This document shows, one piece after another, positions 35,575 through 47,262 of a DNA stretch of 64,000 nt. Position 1 is the first letter of the stretch. The number at the start of each line of letters is the position of its first letter. A program made the translations under genes and the position numbers. This DNA is from Galeopsis tetrahit. Its lineage: Eukaryota > Streptophyta > Magnoliopsida > Lamiales > Lamiaceae. The DNA lies in the NCBI GenBank assembly GCA_963675135.1, contig OY776127.1, positions 87,901,182 through 87,965,181 of the forward strand, written 5' to 3'. The notes under the pieces were generated by a model. It made no database searches and was not told the origin of the DNA. It worked only from the letters and a program-made list of their open reading frames with translations.

Positions 35575-38151
35575 ATGAGGTCTGGAAATGGAGCAGTTTT
35601 GATGAAGCTATTTGTCTGGCTATGCCTATCAATTCTGGGTTCTTCCCAGAATTTCGATTTCTTCTACTTCGTTCAACAGGTAATTCTAATAACTTTCAAT
35701 ATGGAAATACCCCACGTTTATCTTACATCAAATTAATTAATAATGTGTTATGTATCGTGTGATCAAAGTGGCCGGCTTCGTATTGTGACACGAGACGAAG
35801 CTGCTGCTATCCTACGACGGGAAAGCCCGACGATGATTTCAGTATTCATGGATTGTGGCCAAATTACAATTCCGGGAAATGGCCTCAGAATTGTGACCCC
35901 GAAAGTTCTTTAGACGAATCAAAGGTACGGTTTTTTTTTTAAGTCTCGATATTTGGTCTAAGAACAACGTACTAATAATTAGATTCATCGAACTAATTAA
36001 CATTTGCCCAATTGTTTCATTGTGTTAATATTAAATTGATGCATATATAATACTTTCTCTGTTGCAAATAAATTTTCACACTTACCATATATACAGTTGT
36101 CTAATATCAATTTGCCATGTGCATAAAAGAAAATATATTAATAATTATCACCCTCCTCAAAATATACTCGTATTACCCATATGCAATTATTTTTTCACGT
36201 TTAATCTACTTTTTTACTTTAATTTATTCGTAAAAGTTTACAAAAGTATCCTTCAAAACATCAACTTAATTTATTATTTAAGTCATTTATTGAAACTGAA
36301 TCTGGTAAAGATAGTTGTCCAGATTCTGGATATTCAAAATGTTGTGTAATACTCCCTCGTCCAATTTCATTATTCCCACTTTCCTTTTCTGGTTGTCTAG
36401 TTTTATTATGCCCATTCCCTTTTTGGAAAAATACTATTCATACTACTTTATCTCCACCCTCCTAACATCACTTATTTACCCACTTTGTCATTCACTTTAT
36501 TCATAAACAATCATTTATTTACAAATGGACCCCACAATACCCTATCATACCTTCAACTTATCTACTTTATGAATAAACTAATCAATATTCATTAAAACCC
36601 GTGCCCGGAGAAGTGAGCATAATAAAATTGGACGGATGGAGTATTATTTAACTTTTAATTAATGAATTTTGACTTTTATTTCCTTGTCAAATATATTTGT
36701 GACATTTGAAATGTAAATATTACAATTTTGTCATTATCATCAGATATTCAAATTCTGAACAGTTAGCATTATAATGTACAGATTTCAGAACTTATTAGCA
36801 CAATGCAAAAAGATTGGCCAACTCTAGCATGCCCATCAGGTGATGGAATAAAATTCTGGGGACATGAATGGGAGAAGCATGGAACATGCACTTCCCTTGA
36901 TGAACGTGCTTATTTCCAAGCTGCACTTAACCTTAAGAAAAAGGCCAATTTGCTCCAAGTCCTTGCAAATGCTGGTTCGTTTCTAAAAGTCAGAACTTGT
37001 AGAGAGGGCCGGTCCTAGAAATATTTGGGCCTGAATCGAACTTTAAAAAAAGGCCCCGTCCCTTCATATTTTTTATTCTATACGAACTTATGAAACATAA
37101 TGTAAAACAATTTTTAAAAGACTAACAATATTTAAATTTTAAAGGACTAACAATATGAATTTTTTTTACCCATTTTAGAATTTCTAATTTTTAATTAATA
37201 GATTTTTTAAAATTTTAAGTTATTTAATTTTAAGAGATTTTTCAGATTTTTAATGTAATTATTATAATTATTTTGAAAATTTAATGAAATTTTTAGAATT
37301 TTTTTATTAAGACAATTTTAGATTTTTGGAATTTTAATTTTTTTTTTATTTTTTATTAGAGTAATTTTTCATTTTAATGAGATTCTTAGAAAATTTTAAT
37401 ATTATATTTTTATTTTCAAATTTAAATTATGTAAATTGAACTATTTGTCTGAAATCTCAAATTTTTGACAAAAATGATGTAAATTGAAAAAAAAAAAAAT
37501 GTAAATTGAGCACGTAAATTGAAAAAGTGAAAACTTAAAAATATAAATTGAATTAGGCCCTTGTTGAGATTTTTTTCTACTAGTTTTTCATTCCCTTTAA
37601 AATCAAGTCTGAATTCAATAGTACTTTTTTCTCCTAGTTTTTCATTGCACGTAAAATTGAAAAAGCTAAAAAGTTGATAAAAATTAAACTAATTTTTTTT
37701 AAATTTTTTTTAAACTTTTTTTTAGCACTTCTCTGCCTTATATATATATAAAAAAGATATCTTAGAAAATGGGCCCCTAAAAACTGTAATATTTTTGGGC
37801 CTGAATCGATTGCCTCGTTGACCTTACATTAGGACCGGGCCTGCTTGTAGAGAGGTGTGAAATCAATTCATTTATATAAATTCTCGTGTTGCAGGAATTC
37901 GACCGGGAAAGTTTTACAGTACGAAAAGCGTAAAGAAAGCGATTGAAAAGGGTGTGGGAGGATATGAAGCGTTCATAGAGTGCAATGTTGACACACAGGG
38001 GAATCATCAGGTGTACCAAGTTTACTTGTGTGTAGATAAATCTGCTACAAAATTCATCCATTGCCCCATTCTGCCACGTGGAAGAGCATGTGGCTCTAAC
38101 ATTGAGTTTCCTTCCCTCAATTCCGACTCTGAACCGAAAGACGAACTCTGA
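35575..38151 (+). CDS. S-like ribonuclease T2 with C-terminal KDEL (gene 3 of 3)
   Basis: Four exons: 35575-35679, 35769-35924, 36782-36974, 37895-38151; product 236 aa. Signal peptide MRSGNGAVLMKLFVWLCLS, then QNFDFFYFVQQWPASYC. Catalytic boxes FSIHGLWPNY and FWGHEWEKHGTC keep both histidines, and the cysteine pattern matches the neighbours. The last exon runs about ten codons past its paralogues and ends SDSEPKDEL, a canonical ER-retrieval signal. In the family, tomato RNase LX is known to carry a comparable C-terminal retention signal (HDEF) and is linked to senescence and programmed cell death; a similar ER-derived compartment is inferred here. The intron 3 donor is GTTCGT, weaker than usual, and that intron holds an 840-bp hAT-like insertion. 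Intron 2 holds a Stowaway MITE. Confidence 0.92.
36352..36641. mobile_element. Stowaway MITE in intron 2 of RNase gene 3
   Basis: The ends CTCCCTCGTCCAATTT and, on the other strand, CTCCATCCGTCCAATTT are flanked by TA on both sides (36350-36351, 36642-36643). Inner arms 'ttttattatgcccat' pair with 'gagcataataaaa'. Length 290 bp. Confidence 0.85.
37005..37844. mobile_element. hAT-like non-autonomous element in intron 3 of RNase gene 3
   Basis: The ends AGGGCCGGTCCTAG and, inverted, GCAGGCCCGGTCCTA are flanked by the perfect 8-bp duplication TTGTAGAG (36997-37004, 37845-37852). Eight bases is the hAT duplication length. Just inside, 'gggcctgaatcga' occurs in direct orientation at both ends. 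The 840-bp interior is almost pure A/T with no coding sequence. Confidence 0.85.
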
Positions 38152-38207
38152 TTTACTCTTTCATGTGTTGACTTGACTTGTCATTATTCTTCACATTCTT
38201 CGATCTA

Positions 38208-40750
38208 TTATTTTTTATTTGTTGTAGTATGTTATAATGTTGTTAATTGATTTAATGTTATAATTTTCTTAATTAAAAAGTTATATGATTGAACTCGGTT
38301 ATTTGCTTAGAGGCTCCTCTGATCATTAAAGAATTTCGTCTCATCTAAAAGTTCGAATTTTCTAACGTACACTTCCCCTCACTCGTGCGCCATTATATAT
38401 ATATATAATTATGAGAATGAAAAAATAACAATAGCACAGTTGAAGCTACCTTAAAGCTTAAACATAACAATATTCGAAACTAATCCCAAATTTCGTTAGA
38501 AAAGTACGAAAATGTTCACATATTTCGCCAACAAAGGACGAAATTCATCACAAAACTCAATCAGATTGGCCGAAAAAGTTATAAAATTTCAACCGACAAA
38601 ATCAACAAATTAATGATCATAACTTGTATCATCGTTCACAAAGGCTGGAGATAACAATATTCATACTAAATCAACAAATGAAGGCCTAAAAATCAACATG
38701 GGTTCAACAATATTTAACTACACCAAATTTTAAACATTGAGTTTTACTTTTATAACATATTGAATGTTGCTCACAAGGGCGAAATTTACATTTTCAAGTC
38801 GAAATGAGTAATTATCACGTCTATGTAAGAGATCTTGGAAAGTATGTTGTAGGGTATAATAATGAAATGATTTTACATTCATGTACAAATTCGTACTTTT
38901 AGAAATATAAGACCACGTTCTAAGCTCAAATTCAGTTTAAAACAACTTCATCAAAATTAACTGTCTATTTGGTGGACTTCACCAAAATTCAACTAGTATC
39001 AAATATCATGGTATTTGGTACACAAATCTTATTAATTAAAAAGTTACATAAATTAGAATTATTGGATGAAACATGAAAGACATGATTTTGGAAATGGATA
39101 TACTACCATCCATTTATTTGTTGGAGTTTTAACCGAGCTAAAGGTTGATCTCTCTAGATCCAACCGAAAACATCTCCAAAGTAAATCAAATAAAATTAAA
39201 AAAAAGCATAAAACTTTCTCCAAAGCATATAATATCTTCAAAGCAAAAATTTTCTGCAATTATTAAATAAATTAATTTCATACTTTAATTTTATCGTCCT
39301 ATTACTCTAATTTGAAATCCACTCCGGTAACTCCAATCTTGAATGTCACATCTTAGTTGTATCTTGATTATTTTCTTGTAAATAATTTCTTTATATATGT
39401 TAAATTTTCCAGGAGCTGTTTCATAAAATATTTTTATAAAGATTTAATGTATCATAGATAGATTAGGAATTTCACTCGTATATAATGGTATATGATAGGA
39501 TAAGTTTTTATCCATGTTTTTTTTTTTCAATTTACTAACATAAACAAATAGTGGTGATGGATGACATTAAAAAAAATTGAAAAAAAATTGAAAAAATTAA
39601 AAAAATATTTTATAAGTATGTTGTGGGTAATTATTTATAAAAAGAAAATAAAATAAAAAATTATATAAGTGTGTTATTTATGAAAATAAAATAAAATTGT
39701 ATGTTAAAGTTAAATGGGTCGCATTCAGCCGTGGTATGAGTTAAATGGGTAAGGTTATCACAGCCGTTAGTTAAAGTTAAATGAGTAAGGAAATGGGTAA
39801 GGTTATCACAGCCGTCATTTAGGGTAAGGTTATGACAGCCGTCAGTTAAAGTTAAATGAGTAAGGTTGTCACAGCCGTGGAAGGTGTATCACGTGCATAC
39901 AACATTAAATGGGTAAGGTTGTCACAACCGTCTAAGGTGTATCACGTGCATACAACATTTGGGTAAGGTTGTCACAACCGTGTAAGGTATATCACGTGCA
40001 TACAATTTGTAGCAACGCTTTTAATTTATTTTTGAAAATAATAATATATGTATGTAATGAATAATATACCATTAGTTTATGTAGCCATATGAACATTCAT
40101 GCTTTCCAAATAATGGTGGTTTAGGATTTAAAAGAATGGGGACTGGACAACAAGTCCCATTAAAAAGTTTTATTTTCAATTTTGTATTTATAAGATGTAA
40201 TTATACTCCTTTTGTATTTAATGTTTAAATCATCGTTGTTTTCAATACTTTAAGAAGTTATACAATAAATTGAGTGATTTTGTTATTTACATCGTAATTA
40301 TCCAGTCTCAATTAAACGATAAACAATAGTTAGTTTGTTAATCGAGGTTAAAAGTATTAGTTAAGTTTAAAGATATAGAAGTCAAAATTGAGTAAGATGA
40401 TAAAAAACAGAAAATAAAATATAAAAGTGCAATTTTCACCTTTTTTTTTTTCTTTTTTTCTTTTCATGACAAATATACGAGTTTTGTTCGAAGTCGATTG
40501 CACTTGAAAAAATGTGTTCAATTGCTTGAATTGGACTATAACGCAGAAAAGTAAAAAAAAAATAAAGGTCTAATAAAAAATAGCAAGGGGACGAATGGAC
40601 TGATAGACTGATGACTAGCACTTAGCGTCAAGTCAATTAATTTCTTTATTTTATATATAAAAATTTACACAATTATTTTTTTAAAAATCCTACTCATCAT
40701 TTCACTTTTTTATTATGAAAATTATTATGCAATGGAGAGGGTAAAAAAAT
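38208..40750. repeat. Segmental duplication R1 (desaturase 3'-flank family)
   Basis: This block is collinear with 47255-49530, apart from small indels. Its core (about 38490-39175, starting aaatttcgttagaaaagtac) recurs at about 47490, in split form at 52333/53817, and at about 59250. In the last copy it runs directly into the 3' end of the desaturase gene. No gene lies inside. The start, tttgttgtagtatgtt, is the 3' flank of RNase gene 3. Confidence 0.75.
39700..40012. repeat. Irregular minisatellite
   Basis: The phrase 'aaatgggtaaggttrtcacarccg' occurs about seven times at variable spacing, and 'tatcacgtgcatacaa' three times. The last phrase contains CACGTG, the G-box core. The paralogous block at about 48720-48810 has only two or three units, so the array expanded here or shrank there. 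Confidence 0.65.
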
Positions 40751-41303
40751 GGGTGCGGTTATACACACCCACCAACCTATTGAGGACACCCCGTTCGCTG
40801 CAGACGCCGCCCTTCCTCGTCGCACACGCACCACCTCTTCGCCGCCGTTCGCACCCCTCCCTGTCGCGCACGCCGCCGCTCTCCCTCCCCAGCAATGTTC
40901 ACAGCGGACGCCGCCCTTCCCCGTCGCACACGCACCACCTCTTCGCCGCCGTTCGCACCCCTCCCCGTTGCACACGACTCCGCCCCTCCACAACCACGCA
41001 AAGCACGCCGTCGGCCATAATTTTCCAGTATGTTTTTTGTAATTTTTTTTTAAGTTTTCTATAATTTTTATAATTTAAAACACAGACCTATAGAAATCTA
41101 CTACTATAATTTTTGTAATTTTAATGTGTTTGATTGAAGATTGATAATTAGGGTTTAGAGTAAAAAGTAACAATTTTTTTGCAATTTCTTTGTAATCTGA
41201 GATGTTCTATTCTTTTTTTCAGACAAATGATTGTTGTTGAGGAATGTTTTTCGGACAAATGATGGTTGTTGGGAATTTTTTTTGAACATCTTAATTTTGT
41301 TAG
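40751..41303. mobile_element. Truncated GC-rich hAT-like element (family B)
   Basis: It begins GGGTGCGGTTATACACACCC and continues with about 250 bases of CpG-rich 'cgccgccgttcgcacccctcc' sequence, then AT-rich sequence. The whole is the reverse complement of the right part of the element at 52503-53816. Similarity stops at about 41303, so the other end is missing. Several frames stay open only because the repeat is GC-rich. Confidence 0.65.
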
Positions 41304-41805
41304 AGAATAATATATCTATTTATCTATACATAATATTAATTCATTGAGTGATTACAAATAATATATCTAAACATGAACTTGTCACACATTAATTTTATAT
41401 AATTACTATTAATTAATTTTATCATTAAAAAAATGTAGATATTGAGTTGTAATTGTGTCAACTTCTCTTTCATCTCACTCTATTTGCTAAAAAAAAAAAG
41501 TCTTTCTCACATATAAAATGTTCTCTCATTAGTTTTGAAATGTCAAATAAGTAATCTATTGGTTACGTTTAATATTTTTATTTTTAAATGTTTTATATTA
41601 ACTTTCACGCTTTTAAAATAAAAAAATTATTTATAAACTATGCCCTCACAATATCCATAATTTTACACCAAATAGGAGTATTATTTTTAGCTCTACACAA
41701 ATTATATCATTACACTTTTTTAATATGTGTGTCCACCCACTTATAAAAATTATTAGGGGACGAAGGTAGTAAAAAAAAAAGAAAAAGATAAATGTATTTA
41801 CAAAA

Positions 41806-42431
41806 GGCCCCTCTAGCTTTGTTTAATGCACTCACCCCTTCCATTTATTAATTAAAAATGTATGTGAAATACCATATTTATCCTTTTAATAAATATTATA
41901 AATACATACACTCCCCTCAAAATCCTAACCCTAATCTACAGCAGTCGCCGCCGCCGACACCATCACCTCCGACAGCCTCCTCCGCCGCCTCCTCCAGCAC
42001 CACCCCTCCAAAATATACTCAGAAAAAAAAAACTTAAAAATTAAAAAAAAAAAGTCTCGACCAACTAGTGTCGATCGACACTGATTGATCGATCGTAGAA
42101 CATATGTTCGCCTAAAATTTATCGACAAAAAACATTTTATCGACAACATTGTATTGAAAGAAAATAAAAATAATAATTTTCGACAAGGAATGTCGACCAA
42201 AAACATATGGTGGGCAATTTGATGTGAATGGGAAGGGAGGAAGAGAAGTGTGGAAGAAAAGAGAAAAATGAGGAAGAAGATGAAAAAAACTAGGATTGTT
42301 TAAATTGTAGGGGAATGTATGTATCTAACATGATTTAGTAAAAGGACACAATTGGTATTTTGTATGAATATTGAATTAATAAAAATGAAGGAGGAGTGTA
42401 TTAATCAAAGCTGGAGGGTATATACCACGCC
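41806..42431. mobile_element. GC-rich hAT-like element (family A), short copy
   Basis: Ends ggcccctctagctttgttta and, inverted, ggcgtggtatataccctcca; flanked by TTTACAAAA at 41797-41805 and 42432-42440. The uninterrupted target is visible at about 50790-50815. The interior has cgccgccgacacc-type sequence and several 'gtcgac'/'tcgatcg' phrases, as in the longer relatives at 49531 and 50933. Confidence 0.75.
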
Positions 42432-42440
42432 TTTACAAAA

Positions 42441-42882
42441 ACCAGGGCCCAAACCCCTAGAAAATGTAAGGCCAATATTAGTAACACGGCCCAGTAAATC
42501 CGGTCCAGATATTGCAGGCAAAGAAAGAGATTTTCTGTTAACTTCACCTTAAACTCTTATAATATTATTTGAAAAAATGGAAAATAAAGGAATAAAAATG
42601 GAAAAAAAACGAAGAAATAAAGATTTGAAATAAAAACTGAAAATGAAAAAAAAAAAGAGGGGAAGAAAAATAAAAAAATGCAGATTTGTGTCTAATTTTT
42701 GGATAATATATTTTTTTAAAATTATGTTTTTCGATTTTCTTCTAGAAATATGGGTGATTTGAGGGTGAATCGACGGTAAACTCGGCAAACAAGTTATAAA
42801 TATACAAATTAAGATTAATTTTATTATATTTTGTGTAAATTAATAAATGTAATTATTTTTAAAAAATATTTTGATTGAAAAT
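42441..42882. other. Duplicated flank, no gene
   Basis: The phrase aggccaatattagtaacacggcccagtaaatc and its continuation to cttcaccttaaac also occurs at about 50850 and 56955-57045. Here it is followed by A-rich sequence. Confidence 0.55.
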
Positions 42883-44205
42883 TGTTGGGATATGAATCCT
42901 AGAACAAGTCCTAAATGATGAACAAAAGATAAAAGATAAAGTTTTGATAAGCCAAAAGAAGACTTGAATATTTTCTAAGTGTTGACTAATCTAGTCTAGT
43001 TGAGTTGAAGTCATCTTGTACAGATCAGTAGAATTCAAAAGATAAGTACAGTTTAAAAGAAAAGTTTTTAAAAGATAAGTACGATTTATAAGTACTTCAT
43101 ATCTGTTCATATATGTTAGGTTGTTACTGAGCTATTTAAAAGTTGTATAGAGCTCATGATTTCTATATGTAATAGATTAGATTCATTGTATAGTTTATAA
43201 GTTGACTAAGCTTGTATTATAAAAGCTTAAAGTAATGTAATAGTCTTGTTAGGTTAGATGATAGGACTAGACTAGTTTTATTAGAAGTCTACTACACAAG
43301 AAGAGAAGACCAGTCTACTACTCAAGACAGGTGGACTACAAGACAAGTACATCTACTAGACTACACAAGACAAGATAACTTGAAGTTAGTTACAGAAACG
43401 CGTATTGAAGAGATAAAGATATAGAAGTTAGTTATGGAATAACTAATTCATAACAGAAACGCGTGGATTGATAAGAAGATTCAGTTGAAGGTAGTTATCA
43501 AGAAAAGTTGGTTACAACTTACTAAGTTCTTGAAGATTGAAGTCTATAAATACCCCAAGGTATTTATTGAGGACGGACTACTGAGATATTGAGAAATACT
43601 GCTAATACGATTACGAACGTTATTGAAGATAATCAAAGTTTACTCTCAGAGTTGATTGAAGTTCAGAAAGATAGCCAGAAGACAAGTGAAGAATCAAGAA
43701 GGCTGCTACTGAAGAACAGAGAAGTTTTTAAGTTTTTGTTTTGTTATTTTCAAGGTGCTAGATACTTGTAAAATTTCTAGTAAGATCGTAGACATATCTG
43801 GAGGTATAGTCTGTTGAAGATCTAAGTCTTCTTCTTGGGACTTTAAAGACAGGAATACACACTTGTACTCGATTGGAAGAGTTTAGTGGAAACATCACAA
43901 CTGGGTTTGTGAGAGTGGATGTAGACAAGTTGTCGAACCACTATAAATCTTGTGTTTGATTTACTTTACAGTTTTGTTTGTTAAATTGCTTAATTGGTTT
44001 AACTACTTAACTGATCTAGACTAGTTGAGTATAGAACAGAGTTCGCGTATTAAGTTGAGTATAAACTTTAATTGGGCTCATTGATAATTTCGTATTCCGC
44101 ACATTGTAATTCTGATATATCGAAAGATTTTAGAAAAGTCTATTCACCCCACTCTAGACATTTTCTTTAGCTTCCCTCGATATTAAACTCAACTTGGGAC
44201 CAACA
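42883..44205 (+). mobile_element. Solo LTR, probably Ty1/copia
   Basis: A 1323-bp block begins TGTTGG and ends CCAACA, flanked by the 5-bp duplication AAAAT (42878-42882, 44206-44210). A TATA-like 'tataaataccccaagg' lies at about 43545. The 3' part has 'tctattcaccccactctaga', typical of copia LTR ends. No internal domain is attached, so it is a solo LTR. A 60-codon frame inside it is not a gene. Confidence 0.78.
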
Positions 44206-44399
44206 AAAATTTAAAATTGAAATTGGTGTACCGTCGCATGTACCCAAAGCATATATCATCCCCGGAGCAAATCGAGTTTCTGCCATTATTAACTAAATAA
44301 ATTTCAAACCTTAATTTTATCGTAAAAAAAAAAATTGATCATATTCAAAATTATTCATATAGTTTATCTAACCACAAACTTGAGAATTAATTTATAAGT

Positions 44400-44960
44400 A
44401 TGTCATTCCAACTACCGAGAAGATTATTTTTCTAACAAAGTGCGTAATTATTTATTTTTCAGTCGTGTGCGAGGTGTGTCCAACGTGTAGACAGTGCGTC
44501 TGCCTCCACTATTCTCCAATCACTCTTATCCAAAGAAAATATTATATCTAATCATTTTATCGTGAAAATGGTACCAAGTGAGTTTATGTTCAAGAAACGA
44601 GTTCATGTTCAGGCATCTGGCAGATTACATGTATGTATGTAGCACATGTGCATTCATTCTTTCCACTTTATTATGGTATCCCCTCTCCCTTCCTCTTTCT
44701 CAATACACTCTCATTCCTCTTTCTCAACACACTCTCATTTCTTTCAATTACACTCCAAACCAGGAAGAATTGAAAGTTGAGGATTTAAAAGAATGGTGGA
44801 CGCTCCCATTTCTCTCAATTACACTCCAATTTCAATTTCAAGAATAATTGAAAGTTGAGGATTTAAAAGAATGGTGGAGATTCGTGAGGAAGTGGAAGCA
44901 GTTCCATTATGACCTACAACAATCTCAAGCAACGCGTCGATTGATTGATTATTTTATTGA
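44400..44960 (+). pseudogene. EIN3-like gene relic, copy E1 (N-terminal end and 5' flank)
   Basis: The 5' flank (gtgcgtctgcctccactattc, then ttatgttcaagaaacgag) matches that of the EIL relic at 55.1-55.4 kb. At about 44870 the start ATGGTGGAGATTCGTGAGG and at about 44908 ATGACCTACAACAATCTC correspond to MVEISEE and MTYNDLKQR of that relic, after which homology stops. The 'ttgaaagttgaggatttaaaa' leader is present twice. Only a stub of an EIN3-like gene survives. Confidence 0.6.
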
Positions 44961-46323
44961 TTGATTATTTTTTATTTATTTTTTCGATCGTGTGAATTGC
45001 ATATCTAATAGTTTCTCGTGAGCTCCTTATTAATTTTTAACCTTAGTCATATATCTAAACAACTTCTCACACATCGATGTTATATCATTACTTTTATTAG
45101 TTAATTTTATCATTAAAAAATGTAGATATTGAGCTATAATTGTTTCAACTTCTCTTTCATCTCACTATATTTGATATAATTTTTATTTTTTTAGTCTCTC
45201 TCACATATATAATGTTTTCTCATTAGTTTTGATATATCATAGTTTTAGTAAAATAAGTACTCCATCATTCCACAATAATCTTGGTATTTTTCTTTTGCAA
45301 CGTTTCAAAATAATTTTTACATCTTTAAAATAGAAAACTCTTTATAAATTACACCTTCAAAATATCCACATTTTTACATAAAATGTCATTACTTCATAAT
45401 ATTATTTTATATTTAAAATTAAAAAAAAAAAACTCATGAAAAAATGGAAAATAAAGGCATAAAAATAAAAGAAAAACGAAAAAATAAAAACTGAAAATGA
45501 AAAAAAGGACCCCCTATTCTCCAATCACTGCATCGCAACCTTTTAATATATTTTCAACCTTTCAACCTTTTTTTCTACCTTTTTTTCTTTGCACACTCTT
45601 ATCCTATTTGTAACAGTGATACCTCGTATACGAGAATCGAAGTACTCGTAACAATGGTACTTTGTATCCAGAAGGACCAGAACAGTGATACTTCGTATAC
45701 GATAGTTACAGTACTCGTAAGAGTAATACTTCATATTTGTAACAATAATACCTCATATATGAGAAAAAGAGTACTCGTAATAGTGTTGCTTTGTATCTGT
45801 AACAATGATACGTCATATACATTTTATGGAAAGTATTAATAAAAATGGAATAAAATTAGTTTTCAATATATTTTAATAAAAGTTTCAACTTAGCATAGCT
45901 TTGATATTATCTATATGAGCATATTAGACTATTTTACAAAATTTAATTAGTTCAACATAATTTTATGTTCCCTATTTTTATTTAATAATATTTTAATATA
46001 TACTCTATTATAAATTTCTCTTTGGTTTGACGTGTTTTTATTAAGAAATATGATAAAATAAAAAATGCACTACATATTATGTAATTGTGAGAGAGAAAAT
46101 AATAAATTAATAATCCCTCATATATAAATAATTTTAGATTAATGTACAAATATTAAGAAAATTATTATTTTCTCATGTTACCCTTATTAAGTGCTTGTAC
46201 TTCTCGTCAAAAGAAACATATTTAGCTAAGTATTTATTAATTTTAAGGTTAATTTTAAAAGAAACGCACTTAATTTGCATTTGAAAACGGCAAAACGTTA
46301 TATAATTTGCAAATAAAACGAAG
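44961..46323. other. AT-rich spacer with a degenerate tandem repeat
   Basis: Between about 45605 and 45825 the phrase 'gtaacartgatacytcgtatacga' recurs about seven times with changes, giving open but meaningless frames. The rest shows no gene. Confidence 0.5.
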
Positions 46324-46525
46324 GGTTAGTCTGCTATGAACTCGAGTGCATGTTGTGCACCCTAGTCCATGTTGCACTTTTCAGTTTATTGACTTACACT
46401 TTTTGATAAATGGTGTTGCACTTTTCAATTATTAAACTGTATAATAATATTTTTAGTACTAATTGAAAAGTGCAACACTATTTAATAAAAAGTGTAAGTT
46501 AGTAAACTGAAAAGTGCAACATGGA
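46324..46525. mobile_element. Mutator-like MITE, copy 4 (right end lost)
   Basis: It begins gggttagtctgctatgaactcgagtgcatg like copies 1-3 and retains both long arms, but stops after 'gaaaagtgcaacatgg' without the terminal GTAAAGTCTAG sequence or a target duplication. Confidence 0.7.
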
Positions 46526-46799
46526 AGAGTTATCAAAATAAAAAATTGACTGAGAAGTTTGTTTACGAAGATATTCAATTTATTTGGAAGTGGTGGCAAG
46601 ATTTTTGGAACAGGAAAATGGTGGCCGGATATGGAAACAGGGAGGAGGCCAGCAATAATGTGTTGGGGAAGAAGTCAATGTATACATAATGAAAACCATC
46701 CCTTTAATATATAATTATTGGTAATGAATTTAAATTTGAAAATGGGTATATTAGTCATTTTAATACAACTTAAATAACAAAATACCTAAAATATCATTT

Positions 46800-47262
46800 T
46801 CTGGATATTTTAGCATCACCCTTTAATATATTCATTCATTTTCAACAGCATCATTTTTCTTTTATTTGTACACTCTTATCCAAAAAAAATATTCTAATAC
46901 ATGAGTTTATGTTCAAGCCTCTGACAGTTTACGAAGTTACATGTATGTTGTCATATGACATCCATTCTTTCTACTTATTATGGTATTCCCTATCGTTCCA
47001 TCTCTCAATTACACTCCAATTCCCAAAGAAAGTTGAAGTTGAGGATTTAAAAGAATGGTGGAGATTCGTGAGGAAGTGGAATTGTCGTCCCGTGGAAATG
47101 GATCCACATCAACGACGGTGATATGAGCTACACGATCTCAAAGACCGCATGAGCAAACAAAGAATCGTGATTTTGACTTTGACTTTAAGGTGAAGCAGGA
47201 GCAATCACGTCGAAAGAAAATGGCAGAGCTCAAGATGCAATTCTCAAAATCTATTATTTTTA
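46800..47262 (+). pseudogene. EIN3-like gene relic, copy E2
   Basis: It has the same 5' flank as the other EIL relics, followed by an ATGGTGGAGATTCGTGAGG start (about 47061), frameshifts and a TGA. A second recognisable patch follows (about 47160-47250), translating as DFDFDFKVKQEQSRRKKMAE, which aligns with DFDPDSEVKHEESRLKKMGR of the copy at 55.4 kb. It ends abruptly at cttctcaaaatc-like sequence and joins AT-rich DNA identical to the 3' flank of RNase gene 3 (about 38208). It is a chimeric junction and non-functional. Confidence 0.7.

Noticed and set aside
42352..42552. 66-codon frame near the end of a family A element
   Set aside because: It crosses the element boundary at 42431 into duplicated flank, so it cannot be a conserved gene.
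45543..45839. Y/I/R-rich frames on both strands
   Set aside because: They are a translation of the degenerate 'gtaacartgatac' tandem repeat.
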